A stretch of DNA of 64,000 bases from Streptomyces sp. SCL15-4 (lineage in GTDB: Bacteria; Actinomycetota; Actinomycetes; Streptomycetales; Streptomycetaceae), in NCBI RefSeq assembly GCF_033366695.1, contig NZ_JAOBTQ010000001.1, positions 6,076,001 to 6,140,000 on the forward strand. The letters are read 5' to 3'. Under the pieces are notes generated by a model, which was not told the origin of the DNA, did not search any database, and saw only the letters and a list, made by a program, of their open reading frames with translations. Shown here piece after piece: positions 1 through 8,279 of the stretch. The stretch's first letter is position 1, and each line of letters opens with the position of its first letter. The position numbers were made by a program, and so were the translations under genes.

Positions 1-654
1 GAGGCGTCGCCGGAGGTCCGGGCGAAGGTCCACGCGGACTTCCGCCAGGGTGCCGCGGAGTCCGGCTTCGGCCGCCGCAAGCTGATCCGCACCACCATGT
101 TCGGCGCGATGGCGCTGGTGCCGCTCTCCGGCGTGATGCTGCTCGGCGGACTCGGACCGGCACCGGGCACCACGCTGCGCCACACCCTGTGGGCCAAGGG
201 CAAGCGGCTGGTCGACATGAACACCGACCAGCCGCTGCGTCCCGAGGACGTGGTCGTCGGCTCGCTGACCTTCGCCAAGCCCGACGGCCTGGCGGAACGC
301 GCCGAGGACTTCCAGGACGAGATCGCCAAGGCGGCCCTGATGATCGTCCGGCTCCAGCCGGCCGACATCAAGGACAAGCGCGAACTCGACTGGTCGCACC
401 AGGGCATCGTCGCCTACTCGAAGATCTGCACCCACGTGGGCTGCCCGATCTCGCTGTACGAACAGCAGACGCACCACGTGCTGTGCCCCTGCCACCAGTC
501 CACCTTCGACCTCACCGACGGCGCCCGAGTGATCTTCGGCCCCGCCGGCCACGCCCTGCCGCAATTGCGCATCGGCGTGGACAGTGAGGGTTACCTCCAG
601 GCGCTCGGCGACTTCGAGGAGCCCGTCGGTCCTGCTTTCTGGGAGCGCGGATGA
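1..654 (+). CDS. qcrA: Rieske iron-sulfur subunit of cytochrome bc1, 5' end missing
   Basis: This is the C-terminal part of the Rieske protein of the respiratory cytochrome bc1 (menaquinol:cytochrome c) complex; its reading frame is open through the window's left edge. The [2Fe-2S] motifs CTHVGC (from base 427) and CPCHQS (from base 484) are both intact, so all four cluster ligands are present. Near base 70-160 an RRK motif directly precedes a hydrophobic segment. In actinobacteria the last of three membrane spans of QcrA is preceded by a twin-arginine signal and the folded cluster domain is exported by Tat; the motif seen here fits that. The stop overlaps the qcrB start by four bases (ATGA), so the two are translationally coupled. 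The N-terminal membrane segments and the start codon lie outside the window. Confidence 0.96.
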   Translation, partial: EASPEVRAKVHADFRQGAAESGFGRRKLIRTTMFGAMALVPLSGVMLLGGLGPAPGTTLRHTLWAKGKRLVDMNTDQPLRPEDVVVGSLTFAKPDGLAERAEDFQDEIAKAALMIVRLQPADIKDKRELDWSHQGIVAYSKICTHVGCPISLYEQQTHHVLCPCHQSTFDLTDGARVIFGPAGHALPQLRIGVDSEGYLQALGDFEEPVGPAFWERG

Positions 655-2306
655 GTACTGCACCGACCGAAAACCCTCGCCCCGGCGCGGCCGGCCGTCC
701 TCGCGGGACGGCACCGGCCGGCGAGCGCCTGGCCGACTGGGCCGACGGGCGGCTGGGGCTCTACACCCTGGCCAAGGCCAACCTGCGCAAGATCTTCCCC
801 GACCACTGGTCGTTCATGCTGGGCGAGATCTGCCTCTACTCCTTTCTGATCATCATCCTGACGGGTGTCTTCCTGACGCTGTTCTTCCATCCGTCGATGA
901 ACGAGGTGACGTACCACGGCAGCTACGTCCCGCTCCAGGGACAGCTGATGTCCGAGGCGTTCAGCTCGACCCTGCACCTCTCCTTCGACGTGCGCGGCGG
1001 CCTGCTCATGCGGCAGATCCACCACTGGGGCGCGGTCGTGTTCATCGCCGGGATGTTCGTGCACATGATGCGCGTGTTCTTCTCCGGCGCGTTCCGCAAG
1101 CCGCGTGAACTGAACTGGCTGTTCGGCTTCCTGCTGCTCGTCCTCGGCATGTTCACCGGCTTCACCGGCTACTCGCTCCCGGACGACCTGCTCTCCGGCA
1201 CCGGTGTCCGCTTCATGGAGGGCGCGATCCTGTCCGTGCCGATCGTCGGCACGTACCTGTCGTTCTTCCTCTTCGGCGGCCAGTTCCCCGGCCACGAGTT
1301 CGTGGCCCGCTTCTACACCATCCACATCCTGCTGCTGCCGGGCATCATGCTGGGACTCGTGGTGGCCCACCTGATCCTGGTCTTCTACCACAAGCACACC
1401 CAGTTCACGGGCCCCGGCAAGACCGAGAAGAACGTCGTCGGCATGCCGCTGATGCCCGTCTACATGGCCAAGGCCGGAGGCTTCTTCTTCCTGGTCTTCG
1501 GCGTCCTCGCGGCCCTCGCCGCCGTCGCGCAGATCAACCCGATCTGGGCGATCGGCCCCTACCGTGCGGACCAGGTGTCCACCGGCGCCCAGCCCGACTG
1601 GTACATGGGCATGGCCGAGGGACTGATCCGCGCCATGCCGGGCTGGGAGATCCGCTTCTGGGGCCACACCCTCGTCATGGGCGTGTTCGTCCCGCTGGTC
1701 GTGTTCGGCCTGATGCTCGCGGCCATCGCGGTCTACCCGTTCGTCGAGGCGTGGATCACCGGGGACAGGCGCGAGCACCACATCCTGGACCGCCCGCGCA
1801 ACGCGGCCACCCGCACCGCGTTCGGCGTCGCCTGGCTCACCGTGTACTTCGTGATGCTGATCGGCGGCGGCAACGACATCTTCGCCACCCACTTCCACCT
1901 GTCGATCAACGCCGTCACCTGGTTCGTCCGGATCGCCTACTTCGTCGGCCCGGTCATCGCCTTCCTCGTCACCAAGCGGATCTGCCTGGGTCTCCAGCGC
2001 CGGGACCGCGACAAGGTGCTGCACGGCCGCGAGACCGGCATCGTCAAGCGGCTCCCGCACGGCGAGTACATCGAGGTGCACGAACCGCTCAGCCAGGAGC
2101 AGCTGCACACGCTCACCTCGCACAAGCAGTACACGCCGGCCGAGATCGGCCCGACCGTCGACGAGAACGGCGTCGAGCGCAAGGTGCCGGCCTCGGAGAA
2201 GCTGCGCGTGAAACTGTCCCACGCCTACTACGGCGAGGAGAGCCAGATCCCCAAGCCGACCGTCGACGAGTACAAGGAGATCGCGAGCGGCCACGGCCAC
2301 CACTGA
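651..2306 (+). CDS. qcrB: Cytochrome b subunit of cytochrome bc1 complex
   Basis: Membrane cytochrome b of the bc1 complex, 551 residues, which oxidises menaquinol and carries the two b hemes. Visible family features are the histidine-bearing helices (around [11 protein letters not shown] and [12 protein letters not shown], the latter followed by [13 protein letters not shown]), multiple hydrophobic spans, and a PDWY tetrapeptide in the quinol-oxidation loop where mitochondrial proteins have PEWY. The long hydrophilic C-terminal extension after about residue 430 is typical of actinobacterial QcrB, which is longer than the mitochondrial protein. The ATG overlaps the qcrA stop. A strong hairpin directly follows the gene, so this is the last gene of the qcr operon. 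Confidence 0.97.
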   Translation: MSTAPTENPRPGAAGRPRGTAPAGERLADWADGRLGLYTLAKANLRKIFPDHWSFMLGEICLYSFLIIILTGVFLTLFFHPSMNEVTYHGSYVPLQGQLMSEAFSSTLHLSFDVRGGLLMRQIHHWGAVVFIAGMFVHMMRVFFSGAFRKPRELNWLFGFLLLVLGMFTGFTGYSLPDDLLSGTGVRFMEGAILSVPIVGTYLSFFLFGGQFPGHEFVARFYTIHILLLPGIMLGLVVAHLILVFYHKHTQFTGPGKTEKNVVGMPLMPVYMAKAGGFFFLVFGVLAALAAVAQINPIWAIGPYRADQVSTGAQPDWYMGMAEGLIRAMPGWEIRFWGHTLVMGVFVPLVVFGLMLAAIAVYPFVEAWITGDRREHHILDRPRNAATRTAFGVAWLTVYFVMLIGGGNDIFATHFHLSINAVTWFVRIAYFVGPVIAFLVTKRICLGLQRRDRDKVLHGRETGIVKRLPHGEYIEVHEPLSQEQLHTLTSHKQYTPAEIGPTVDENGVERKVPASEKLRVKLSHAYYGEESQIPKPTVDEYKEIASGHGHH

Positions 2307-2313
2307 TCCCCGT

Positions 2314-2360
2314 CACGCCGAGGGGCCCCGTCCGGGTCGCGGACGGGGCCCCTCGGCGTG
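2314..2360 (+). terminator. Terminator after qcrAB
   Basis: A perfect 20-bp inverted repeat (2314-2333 with 2341-2360) with a 7-base loop begins 8 bases after the qcrB stop. There is no T tract, which is common for Streptomyces terminators. It separates the respiratory operon from trpD. Confidence 0.85.
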
Positions 2361-2415
2361 CGTCCGGCTGGATAGGGTGGGGACGACGAGCAGGCATCTG
2401 GACAAGGAGCGGCTG

Positions 2416-3480
2416 ATGAGCGCTGTGACCCCCGCTGGAGGCGACACCGCGGCGGGCCGCTCCTGGCCCGTCCTGCTGAACGGTCTGCTGGAGGGCCGGG
2501 ACCTGGCGGCCGACGACACCGCCTGGGCGATGGACAAGATCATGCGCGGTGAGGCGACCGACGCGCAGATCGCCGGGTTCGCCGTCGCGCTGCGCGCGAA
2601 GGGGCAGACGGTCGAGGAGATCACCGGCCTGGTCCGCACGATGTACCGGCACGCGAACGTGATCGAGGTGCCCGGCCGCACCGTCGACATCGTCGGCACC
2701 GGCGGCGACGGGGCCAAGACGGTGAACATCTCCACGATGGCCTCGCTCGTCGTCGCCGGCACGGGCGCGAAGGTCGTCAAACACGGCAACCGGGCCGCGT
2801 CCTCGGCGTCCGGCTCCTCCGACGTGCTGGAGAAGCTCGGCGTCAACCTCGACCTGACGCCCCGCCGGGTGGCCGAGGTCGCGGAGGAGGCCGGCATCAC
2901 CTTCTGCTTCGCCGTGAAGTTCCATCCGGCGCTGCGCCATGTCGGTGCCGCGCGCGGGCAGTTGGGCATCCGCACGGTGTTCAACCTGCTCGGTCCGCTG
3001 ACCAACCCGGCGCAGGTGCGGGCCCAGGCGGTCGGCGTGGCCGTCGCCCGCGAGGCCCCGATCGTCGCGGGCGTGCTCGCCGAACGCGGCAACTCCTCGC
3101 TGGTCTTCCGCGGCGACGACGGGCTGGACGAGCTGACCACGACGGCCACGTCCCGGGTCTGGGTGGTGCGCGACGGCAAGGCCGCCGAGGAGCCCTTCGA
3201 CCCCCGGGACGTCGGCATCGACCTGGTCCCGGTGGAGGCCCTGCGCGGCGGCGACCCGGAGTACAACGCCCAGGTCGCGCGCAGGCTGCTGGACGGCGAG
3301 CGGGGCGCCGTACGGGACGCCGTGCTGCTGAACTCCGCGGCGGCGCTGGTGGCCCTGGACCCGACGGACGAGCCGCTCGCCGACCAGATCCGCGCGGGGC
3401 TCGTGAAGGCCGCCGAGTCCGTCGACTCCGGCGCGGCGGGCCGCGTGCTGGAGCGCTGGGTGGCGGCCAGCAACGCCTGA
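2416..3480 (+). CDS. trpD: Anthranilate phosphoribosyltransferase
   Basis: Second step of tryptophan synthesis: transfers the phosphoribosyl group of PRPP to anthranilate, in the cytoplasm. The 354-residue protein has the family's glycine-rich PRPP loop GTGGDGAKT, the KHGNRA motif and the following [11 protein letters not shown] segment. I chose the ATG at 2416 because AAGGAG lies six bases before it; an upstream in-frame GTG at 2377 has no ribosome binding site. The gene stands alone between two hairpins and is not in a trp operon; the fused anthranilate synthase that makes its substrate lies 25 kb away in this window. Streptomyces often carry a second trpD in antibiotic clusters, but the context here is the housekeeping locus next to qcr, as in mycobacteria. 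Confidence 0.95.
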   Translation: MSAVTPAGGDTAAGRSWPVLLNGLLEGRDLAADDTAWAMDKIMRGEATDAQIAGFAVALRAKGQTVEEITGLVRTMYRHANVIEVPGRTVDIVGTGGDGAKTVNISTMASLVVAGTGAKVVKHGNRAASSASGSSDVLEKLGVNLDLTPRRVAEVAEEAGITFCFAVKFHPALRHVGAARGQLGIRTVFNLLGPLTNPAQVRAQAVGVAVAREAPIVAGVLAERGNSSLVFRGDDGLDELTTTATSRVWVVRDGKAAEEPFDPRDVGIDLVPVEALRGGDPEYNAQVARRLLDGERGAVRDAVLLNSAAALVALDPTDEPLADQIRAGLVKAAESVDSGAAGRVLERWVAASNA

Positions 3481-3497
3481 CCCGGCGCGGCCGGGGA

Positions 3498-3532
3498 CCG
3501 TCCCGCGATCCGGACACCGGGTTGCGGGACGG
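3498..3532 (+). terminator. Hairpin after trpD
   Basis: A 9-bp inverted repeat (3498-3506 with 3524-3532) encloses a second small CCGG repeat. It lies 18 bases after the trpD stop and before the SAM-IV riboswitch, so it probably ends trpD transcription. Confidence 0.6.
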
Positions 3533-3560
3533 CGATCACTTCACGTACGTTCCTGTACCA

Positions 3561-3678
3561 GGTCATGAGTGACAGTCATGAGGCCCCGGCCGACTGTCCG
3601 GCAACCCTCCGTCCGTGGCGGGGTGCCCCGGGTGAAGACCAGGCCGTGGACAGCAAGGTCCACGGCAAGCGCGGATCC
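3561..3678 (+). promoter_or_regulatory. SAM-IV riboswitch aptamer
   Basis: The stretch carries the characteristic SAM-IV order of segments: GGTCATGAGTG at the 5' side, then CCGGCAACCCTCC, then GGGGTGCCCCGGGTGAAGACC, and finally GGCAAGCGCGG at the 3' side. SAM-IV aptamers bind S-adenosylmethionine, share a core with SAM-I and are known mainly from Actinomycetales, usually before sulfur amino acid genes. Here the aptamer precedes a class V aminotransferase. Immediately downstream a second hairpin (3673-3680 with 3690-3697) overlaps the aptamer's 3' edge, and bases 3678-3682 could alternatively pair with 3705-3709, which lie in the ribosome binding site of the six-codon ORF. This suggests translational control, which is my inference. 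Confidence 0.88.
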
Positions 3679-3717
3679 CTCGCACCACCAGGGATCCTGG
3701 TCGTCGAGGAGTCTTCC

Positions 3718-3738
3718 GTGAGCAAGCGAATGCGTTAG
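3718..3738 (+). CDS. Candidate six-codon leader ORF after SAM-IV
   Basis: A GTG at 3718 with a good ribosome binding site (GAGGAG, 3706-3711, six-base spacing) opens a six-codon frame (MSKRMR) that stops at TAG 3736-3738. It is the first translation start after the aptamer; the aminotransferase begins 76 bases later with its own weaker site. It could be a regulatory leader peptide or part of the expression platform. Nothing proves that it is translated. Confidence 0.35.
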   Translation: MSKRMR

Positions 3739-3814
3739 GGCCGCAGAGCCCCGCCTCCGCACACCCTTTTCCCTGCTTGTTTCCCTTCCTCGTATTCCTT
3801 CACGGGAGTCCGCC

Positions 3815-5176
3815 ATGTCTGTCTCCACCGCTGCCGCCGACCAGTCGCTTTGCACCCCTCTGCCCGTTCTGGGGCGAGATGTCACCGTCCCGCTGGTCAC
3901 CGGCGGAGAAGTCACCTACGCGGCCCTGGACTACGCGGCCAGCGCCCCCGCCCTCCAGCGCGTCTGGGACGACGTCGCCGCCTACGCCCCGTACTACGGC
4001 AGCGTCCACCGCGGGGCCGGCTACCTCTCCCAGCTCTCCACCGACCTGTTCGAGAACGCCCGCGGGACCGTCGCCGAGTTCCTCGACTGCCGGGCCGGCG
4101 ACCAGGTGGTCTTCACCCGCTCCACCACCGACTCCCTGAACCTGCTGGCCCGGGTGGTCCCGGCCGGCTGCCAGGTCTTCGTCTTCGAGACCGAGCACCA
4201 CGCCTCCCTGCTGCCCTGGCAGCACGCCGAGGTCACCTACCTCGACGCCCCGCGCACCCCCGGCCAGGCCGTGCAGATCCTGGAGCGGGCCCTCGCCGAC
4301 CGCGACCCGTACGGCCCCGCCCTGGTCTGCGTCACCGGCGCCTCCAACGTCACCGGCGAGCTGTGGCCGGTGCGCGAACTGGCCGCCGCCGCGCACGCGC
4401 ACGGCGCCCGGATCGTCCTGGACGCCGCCCAGCTCGCCCCGCACCACCCGGTGTCCGTCGCGGACCTCGACGTCGACTGGATCGCCTTCTCCGGCCACAA
4501 GCTGTACGCCCCCTTCGGCTCCGGCGTCCTCGCCGGCCGCGCCGACTGGCTCCGGGCGGCCGAGCCGTACCTCGCGGGCGGCGGCGCCAGCCGCCGGGTG
4601 ACCCGGCGCGAGGACGGCGGGGTGGACGTCGAGTGGCACGAGAGCGCGGCCCGCCACGAGGCCGGCTCCCCGAACGTCATCGGCGCCTACGCCATCGCCT
4701 CCGCCTGCAAGGCCCTCGCCGAGGCCGGCTGGGACACCCTCGTCGCCCGCGAGCGGCACCTGATCGACAAGGTCCGCGCGGGCCTGGCCGAGGTTCCCGA
4801 GGTGCGGGTGCTGTCCCTGTTCGGCGACGACGCCCCGCGTGTCGGCGTCCTCTCCTTCGTCGTCCAGGGCTGGAACAGCTCCCACTTCGCCGCCGCGCTC
4901 TCCGCCGAGTACGGCATCGGCGTCCGCGACGGCCTCTTCTGCGCCCACCCGCTGGTGCGCACCCTGCTCGGCACCGACCCGGGGACCCAGGGCGAGTGCG
5001 GCGCACCGGAGGCGGCGCCCGGCGAGAAGTCCCTCAACGCCATCCGCGTCAGCTTCGGCGCGGGCACTCCCGACGAGCACGTGGAGCGCTTCGTGAACGC
5101 CGTCAGGGAACTGGTCCGGGACGGCGCGAAGTGGCGGTACCGCACGGAGGAGGGCCGCTGCGTGCCGGCGGTCTGA
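3815..5176 (+). CDS. Class V aminotransferase, cysteine desulfurase-like
   Basis: A pyridoxal-phosphate enzyme of 453 residues in the class V aminotransferase family. The Schiff-base lysine is Lys229 in SGHKLYAPFGSG. The segment RDGLFCAHP places Cys376 where SufS-type cysteine desulfurases carry their persulfide cysteine, so a cysteine desulfurase or related C-S lyase is the best reading. The family's histidine before the lysine is also present (SGHK). It is longer than SufS by about 45 residues, partly through a C-terminal tail. The ATG at 3815 follows GGGAG. A SAM-IV riboswitch upstream ties its expression to S-adenosylmethionine, supporting a role in sulfur metabolism. It is not next to suf genes, so its sulfur acceptor is unknown. 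Confidence 0.82.
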   Translation: MSVSTAAADQSLCTPLPVLGRDVTVPLVTGGEVTYAALDYAASAPALQRVWDDVAAYAPYYGSVHRGAGYLSQLSTDLFENARGTVAEFLDCRAGDQVVFTRSTTDSLNLLARVVPAGCQVFVFETEHHASLLPWQHAEVTYLDAPRTPGQAVQILERALADRDPYGPALVCVTGASNVTGELWPVRELAAAAHAHGARIVLDAAQLAPHHPVSVADLDVDWIAFSGHKLYAPFGSGVLAGRADWLRAAEPYLAGGGASRRVTRREDGGVDVEWHESAARHEAGSPNVIGAYAIASACKALAEAGWDTLVARERHLIDKVRAGLAEVPEVRVLSLFGDDAPRVGVLSFVVQGWNSSHFAAALSAEYGIGVRDGLFCAHPLVRTLLGTDPGTQGECGAPEAAPGEKSLNAIRVSFGAGTPDEHVERFVNAVRELVRDGAKWRYRTEEGRCVPAV

Positions 5177-5194
5177 GAAGCCCTCCGAAGGAGC

Positions 5195-5240
5195 ACGGGG
5201 CCGTACCGGTGAGCGCGGGGCCGTACCGGTACGGCCCCGT
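5195..5240. terminator. Terminator between convergent genes
   Basis: A direct repeat of GGGGCCGTACCGGT is followed by its inverse, giving two alternative stems ending at 5240 (5195-5207 or 5217-5226 pairing with the 3' arm). It sits between the convergent aminotransferase and RAM-domain genes and could terminate both. Confidence 0.7.
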
Positions 5241-5260
5241 CGGCATGGCCGTGCCGGGAC

Positions 5261-5542
5261 CTAGCTGTCCAGGCCGATCGCGAACGCGGCTTCCAGGTCG
5301 TGCTGGGAGTAGGTGCGGAACGCCACGTGCGTGTCCGTGGCCTGCACGCCGGGGATCTTGCTGATGCGGCCGGGGATGACCTCGGCGAGGTCCTCGTGCC
5401 GGGCGACCCGGACCATGGCGATCAGGTCGTAGGTGCCGGTGACCGAGAAGACCTCGCTCACGCTGTCCAGCGCGGCGATCCGCTCCGCGATCTCGGGGAT
5501 CCGGTCCACGCTGGTCTTGATCAGAACGATCGCGGTGATCAC
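5261..5542 (-). CDS. Stand-alone Lrp/AsnC ligand-binding (RAM) domain protein
   Basis: A 93-residue protein made almost entirely of the dimeric alpha-beta ligand-binding domain of Lrp/AsnC regulators (RAM domain): it starts with the MITAIVLIKT strand and carries the VTGTYDLIAMVRV segment typical of the fold. It lacks the N-terminal helix-turn-helix, so it cannot bind DNA in the usual Lrp manner; small stand-alone RAM proteins bind amino acids or modulate full-length partners. Its GTG start overlaps the stop of the upstream rhomboid gene (GTGA), so the two are co-translated. The ligand cannot be deduced. Confidence 0.85.
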   Translation of the reverse strand: MITAIVLIKTSVDRIPEIAERIAALDSVSEVFSVTGTYDLIAMVRVARHEDLAEVIPGRISKIPGVQATDTHVAFRTYSQHDLEAAFAIGLDS

Positions 5543-6282
5543 GGTTGTCTCTCTCCCTCGGTGACCGGAGCCGGTGCGTCCTTCACTCTAGTGGTACGCC
5601 CGTAGCGCACCCACGCGTAGCCGAAGCCGAGGCCGAAGCCCACCAGGTGGGCGAGGTAGGCCACCCCCGGCCCGTCGGAGGCGCGCCCGGCCGCCAGCCA
5701 CTGCAGGGCCGCCCAGCAGGGCAGCACCACCCAGGCCGGGAAGCGCAGCGGCAGGAAGAACAGGAACGGCAGCAGACTGGTCACCCGTGCGCGGGGGAAC
5801 AGGTACAGAAAGGCTCCGAGGACCGCAGAGACCGCTCCGGAGGCGCCGACCAGCGACTGCCCGGAGGCGGCGTTGGCCACCGCGTAGCCGAGCAGGGCGC
5901 CGCAGCCGCAGCCGACGTAGAAGAGAGCGAACTCCACCCGGCCCATCCGTTCCTCGGTCATCGCTCCGAAGACGAAGAGGAAGAGCATGTTGCCGAGCAG
6001 GTGCACCCAGCTGCCGTGCACGAACAGCGCGGTGGCCGGGGTCAGCGCGGCCCCGGCCGGCCCGTCGAACAGCTCGGCCGGGACCACGCCCCAGCGCCGG
6101 AAGTACGCCCGCTGCGCGGCGAGCAGGGCGTCCCCCGTGCCGTACCCCGGCACCAGCCCGGAGGCCGGGCCGAGGACGAAGAGCACACAGCACAGGGCGA
6201 TGAGGGCGTACGTCACCGGCGCCGAGGTGTCCCGGACCGCCCTGAAGGTCCTGCCGGCCGCCGTGCTCCTGGAGCTGATCAT
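5539..6282 (-). CDS. Rhomboid family intramembrane serine protease
   Basis: A polytopic membrane protein of 247 residues with the rhomboid catalytic pair: Ser148 in GASG and His212 in AHLVGFGLGFG. The HGSWVHLLGNMLFLFVFG segment is the conserved rhomboid helix with the oxyanion-associated His and Asn. Six hydrophobic spans can be counted. Rhomboids cut transmembrane helices of other proteins within the membrane; no substrate is evident here. I chose the ATG at 6282 because it gives a normal short cytoplasmic N-terminus; longer in-frame extensions run into the opposite-strand gene's promoter. It is coupled to the RAM-domain gene downstream by a 4-base overlap. Confidence 0.88.
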   Translation of the reverse strand: MISSRSTAAGRTFRAVRDTSAPVTYALIALCCVLFVLGPASGLVPGYGTGDALLAAQRAYFRRWGVVPAELFDGPAGAALTPATALFVHGSWVHLLGNMLFLFVFGAMTEERMGRVEFALFYVGCGCGALLGYAVANAASGQSLVGASGAVSAVLGAFLYLFPRARVTSLLPFLFFLPLRFPAWVVLPCWAALQWLAAGRASDGPGVAYLAHLVGFGLGFGYAWVRYGRTTRVKDAPAPVTEGERQP

Positions 6283-6435
6283 GACTACAGAGCATGACGT
6301 AACGGGACGCAACCCGACAGACCGCCTCGCCGCCGTGAACGGACGGGCGGCGAGCGCCCGGCAGGCCGTAGGGTTACGAGCCACACGCGTCGGGGAGCGG
6401 CGCGGACCGACCCGAGAAGGAAGCGAACCAGCGCG

Positions 6436-6675
6436 ATGACGGTTCCCCTGCCGACCGCCACGACCCGGTGGCGCTGCGCCCTCTGCGGCAACCTCACCCG
6501 TTTCGACGTGACCCGCTCGTCGAAGGTCGTCGAGTACGTTCACCTCGATCTGGCCGGCGAGCCGACGGTGGAGGAGCGCGAGGTGGTCAGTGAGACCATC
6601 GAGTCGGTGCGCTGTCGCTGGTGCAACGCGGTGGACCAGGTGGAACTCGTGGACAGGCCGGGCGCCGGCTCCTGA
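6436..6675 (+). CDS. Small zinc-ribbon-like hypothetical protein
   Basis: A 79-residue protein with two CxxC knuckles, CALC near residue 14 and CRWC near residue 60, spaced as in a zinc ribbon. Between them is a predicted beta-rich stretch with conserved acidic residues. Homologues are found in actinobacteria at this position, but I know of no assigned function. The ATG follows AGAAGGAAG by 13 bases. It is divergent from the rhomboid gene and lies 50 bases before the NYN-domain gene, so the two may be co-transcribed. Confidence 0.75.
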   Translation: MTVPLPTATTRWRCALCGNLTRFDVTRSSKVVEYVHLDLAGEPTVEEREVVSETIESVRCRWCNAVDQVELVDRPGAGS

Positions 6676-6724
6676 GCGGAGCGGCCCCCGGAGAGGCTTC
6701 TTCCGGTATTGGGGTGTGTGACGG

Positions 6725-8068
6725 ATGGTGGAGACCGCAGGCGGGGGGCCGGGCGACGGCACCGCCGAGGTGCTTGACCGTCCGCTGCCCGACGGCGTGC
6801 GCCGGCGGGTCGTGCAGATCGTCTCGGACGGCTTCGGCGGACTGACCCTGGCGGAGCTGCCCGCCCAGCTGAGGCAGTACGCCCGCTTCGCCCCGAATCG
6901 CCGGGCCAAGTTCGCCGGGAACGCGATGGCGGCGGCGCTGGAGACCGACGCGCTGTTCCGGCAGCGGATCGGCGAGCGGTTCCGTGAGGCCCAGTCGGAA
7001 CTGGCCGCGGCCCTCGACTCCGGCTCCCCGCCCCCCGCCGCCGACCCGCTCGACGTGGCGGCGGCGGCCTATGTGCTGCGCCCGGCGGGCTGGGTGAAGC
7101 TGGTCACGGCGGCCGGCGAGGAGGCGCAGCGCGCGGACGCCGAGCGGGCCGACGAGGAGAACCGGGCCGAGCTGGAGCGGCTGCGCGCGGAGCTGGCGCA
7201 GGCCCGCGACCACACCCGCGCCGAGACCGAACGGCTGCGCGCGGAGCTGGAGACGGCCCGCAGGGAGGCGGAGTCGCTGCACCGCAAGCTGCGGGCCGCG
7301 CTCAGCGACGTCAAGCGGGGCGAGGCCGCGCTGCGCAAGGCGTACGGCGAGGTCGACGCCGCGCGCGCCGAGGCGCAGGCGCAGGTGTCGGCGGCGGAGA
7401 GCGAGTCCCGGCGGCTCAAGGGCCGCCTGGGCGAGGCCGAGGCGGCGCTGGAGGCCACCCGCCGGGCGGCCCGGGAGGGCCGGAGCGTGGAGGACATGCG
7501 GGTGCGGCTGCTGCTCGACACCCTGCTGGACGCCACCCAGGGGCTCAGGCGCGAGCTGGCCCTGCCGCCGGTCTCGGTGCGCCCGGCCGAGACGGTCGAC
7601 GCGGTGGAGCCGGGCCGGATGACCCCGAAGGACATCGCGGCGCGCGCCCTGTCGGAGAACGACCCGGCCATTCTCGACCAGTTGCTGGCGCTGCCGCAGG
7701 TGCATCTGGTCGTCGACGGCTACAACGTGACCAAGACCGGTTATCCCCAGATGCCGCTGGAGAAGCAGCGGCTCAGGCTGCTGGGCCAGCTCTCGGCGCT
7801 CGCCGCGCAGACCGGGGCCGAGGTCACCTGTGTCTTCGACGGCGCCGAACTGGCCGCGCCGGTGCTGCTCGCGCCGCCGCGCGGGGTGCGGGTGCTGTTC
7901 TCCAAGCCGGGTGTCACCGCCGACGAGCTGATCCGGCAGCTGGTGCGCGCGGAGCCGCCGGGGCGTCCGGTCATCGTCGCCTCCACCGACCGGGAGGTCG
8001 CCGACGGGATCGCCAAGGCGGGAGCCCGGCCGGTCGCTTCCGCGGTGCTCCTGAAGCGGCTGTCCTGA
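6725..8068 (+). CDS. NYN-domain (YacP-like) RNA-binding/ribonuclease-like protein with coiled coil
   Basis: A 447-residue protein. Residues about 130-260 form a long, strongly charged coiled coil. The C-terminal third is a NYN/PIN-like domain of the YacP type, recognisable by LVVDGYNVTKTGYP, TCVFDGAE and the late STDREVAD segment, whose aspartates form the expected metal site. Bacterial YacP/Rae1 relatives are ribosome-associated ribonucleases, so an RNA-processing role is plausible, but the N-terminal coiled coil is not part of those short proteins. The ATG at 6725 is the first convenient start; no strong ribosome binding site precedes it. The gene ends 40 bases before a structured element. 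Confidence 0.8.
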   Translation: MVETAGGGPGDGTAEVLDRPLPDGVRRRVVQIVSDGFGGLTLAELPAQLRQYARFAPNRRAKFAGNAMAAALETDALFRQRIGERFREAQSELAAALDSGSPPPAADPLDVAAAAYVLRPAGWVKLVTAAGEEAQRADAERADEENRAELERLRAELAQARDHTRAETERLRAELETARREAESLHRKLRAALSDVKRGEAALRKAYGEVDAARAEAQAQVSAAESESRRLKGRLGEAEAALEATRRAAREGRSVEDMRVRLLLDTLLDATQGLRRELALPPVSVRPAETVDAVEPGRMTPKDIAARALSENDPAILDQLLALPQVHLVVDGYNVTKTGYPQMPLEKQRLRLLGQLSALAAQTGAEVTCVFDGAELAAPVLLAPPRGVRVLFSKPGVTADELIRQLVRAEPPGRPVIVASTDREVADGIAKAGARPVASAVLLKRLS

Positions 8069-8108
8069 ACGCCCAACGGACGTAGCCGTTGCCCGAATTG
8101 GCGGCATT

Positions 8109-8186
8109 GTCAGGCGACGTAGGGTCAACCCGATCTCACTACCCGTGAGTTATGTGCAAAGAATGCACGGCCTGACGCGTTTTTTT
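8109..8186 (+). ncRNA. Candidate branched RNA structure ending in seven T residues
   Basis: Seven base pairs join 8109-8115 to 8170-8176 and enclose three small hairpins (8122-8124 with 8129-8131; 8135-8139 with 8145-8149; 8154-8158 with 8164-8168). A run of seven T residues, rare in this GC-rich genome, follows at 8180-8186. It may be the terminator of the NYN gene or a small structured RNA. It does not match a tRNA or the cyclic di-AMP riboswitch consensus that I know before Streptomyces cell-wall hydrolase genes. Confidence 0.4.
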
Positions 8187-8197
8187 GCTGTGAGGAT

Positions 8198-8227
8198 TTG
8201 AACTGATCACAACTGGGTCACTAGGGT
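8198..8227 (+). promoter_or_regulatory. Probable promoter of the first NlpC/P60 gene
   Basis: TTGAAC (8198-8203) and TAGGGT (8222-8227) are separated by 18 bases, a good match to the principal vegetative sigma factor. Transcription would start near 8234, giving an untranslated leader of about 45 bases before the GTG at 8280. Confidence 0.55.
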
Positions 8228-8279
8228 CTGGCTCGAACCTCCGAACGGGTGATCACTCTCAAGAAGGAGTTCTCCCTCC

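Noticed and set aside
591..2303. Long open frame antisense to qcrB (570 codons)
   Set aside because: High GC with third-position bias produces long antisense frames; the sense frame encodes an unmistakable cytochrome b with all motifs, and the antisense product has no recognisable domain.
8069..8279. Cyclic di-AMP (ydaO) riboswitch before the NlpC/P60 gene
   Set aside because: Such elements often precede Streptomyces cell-wall hydrolase genes, but the conserved ydaO segments are not present here.
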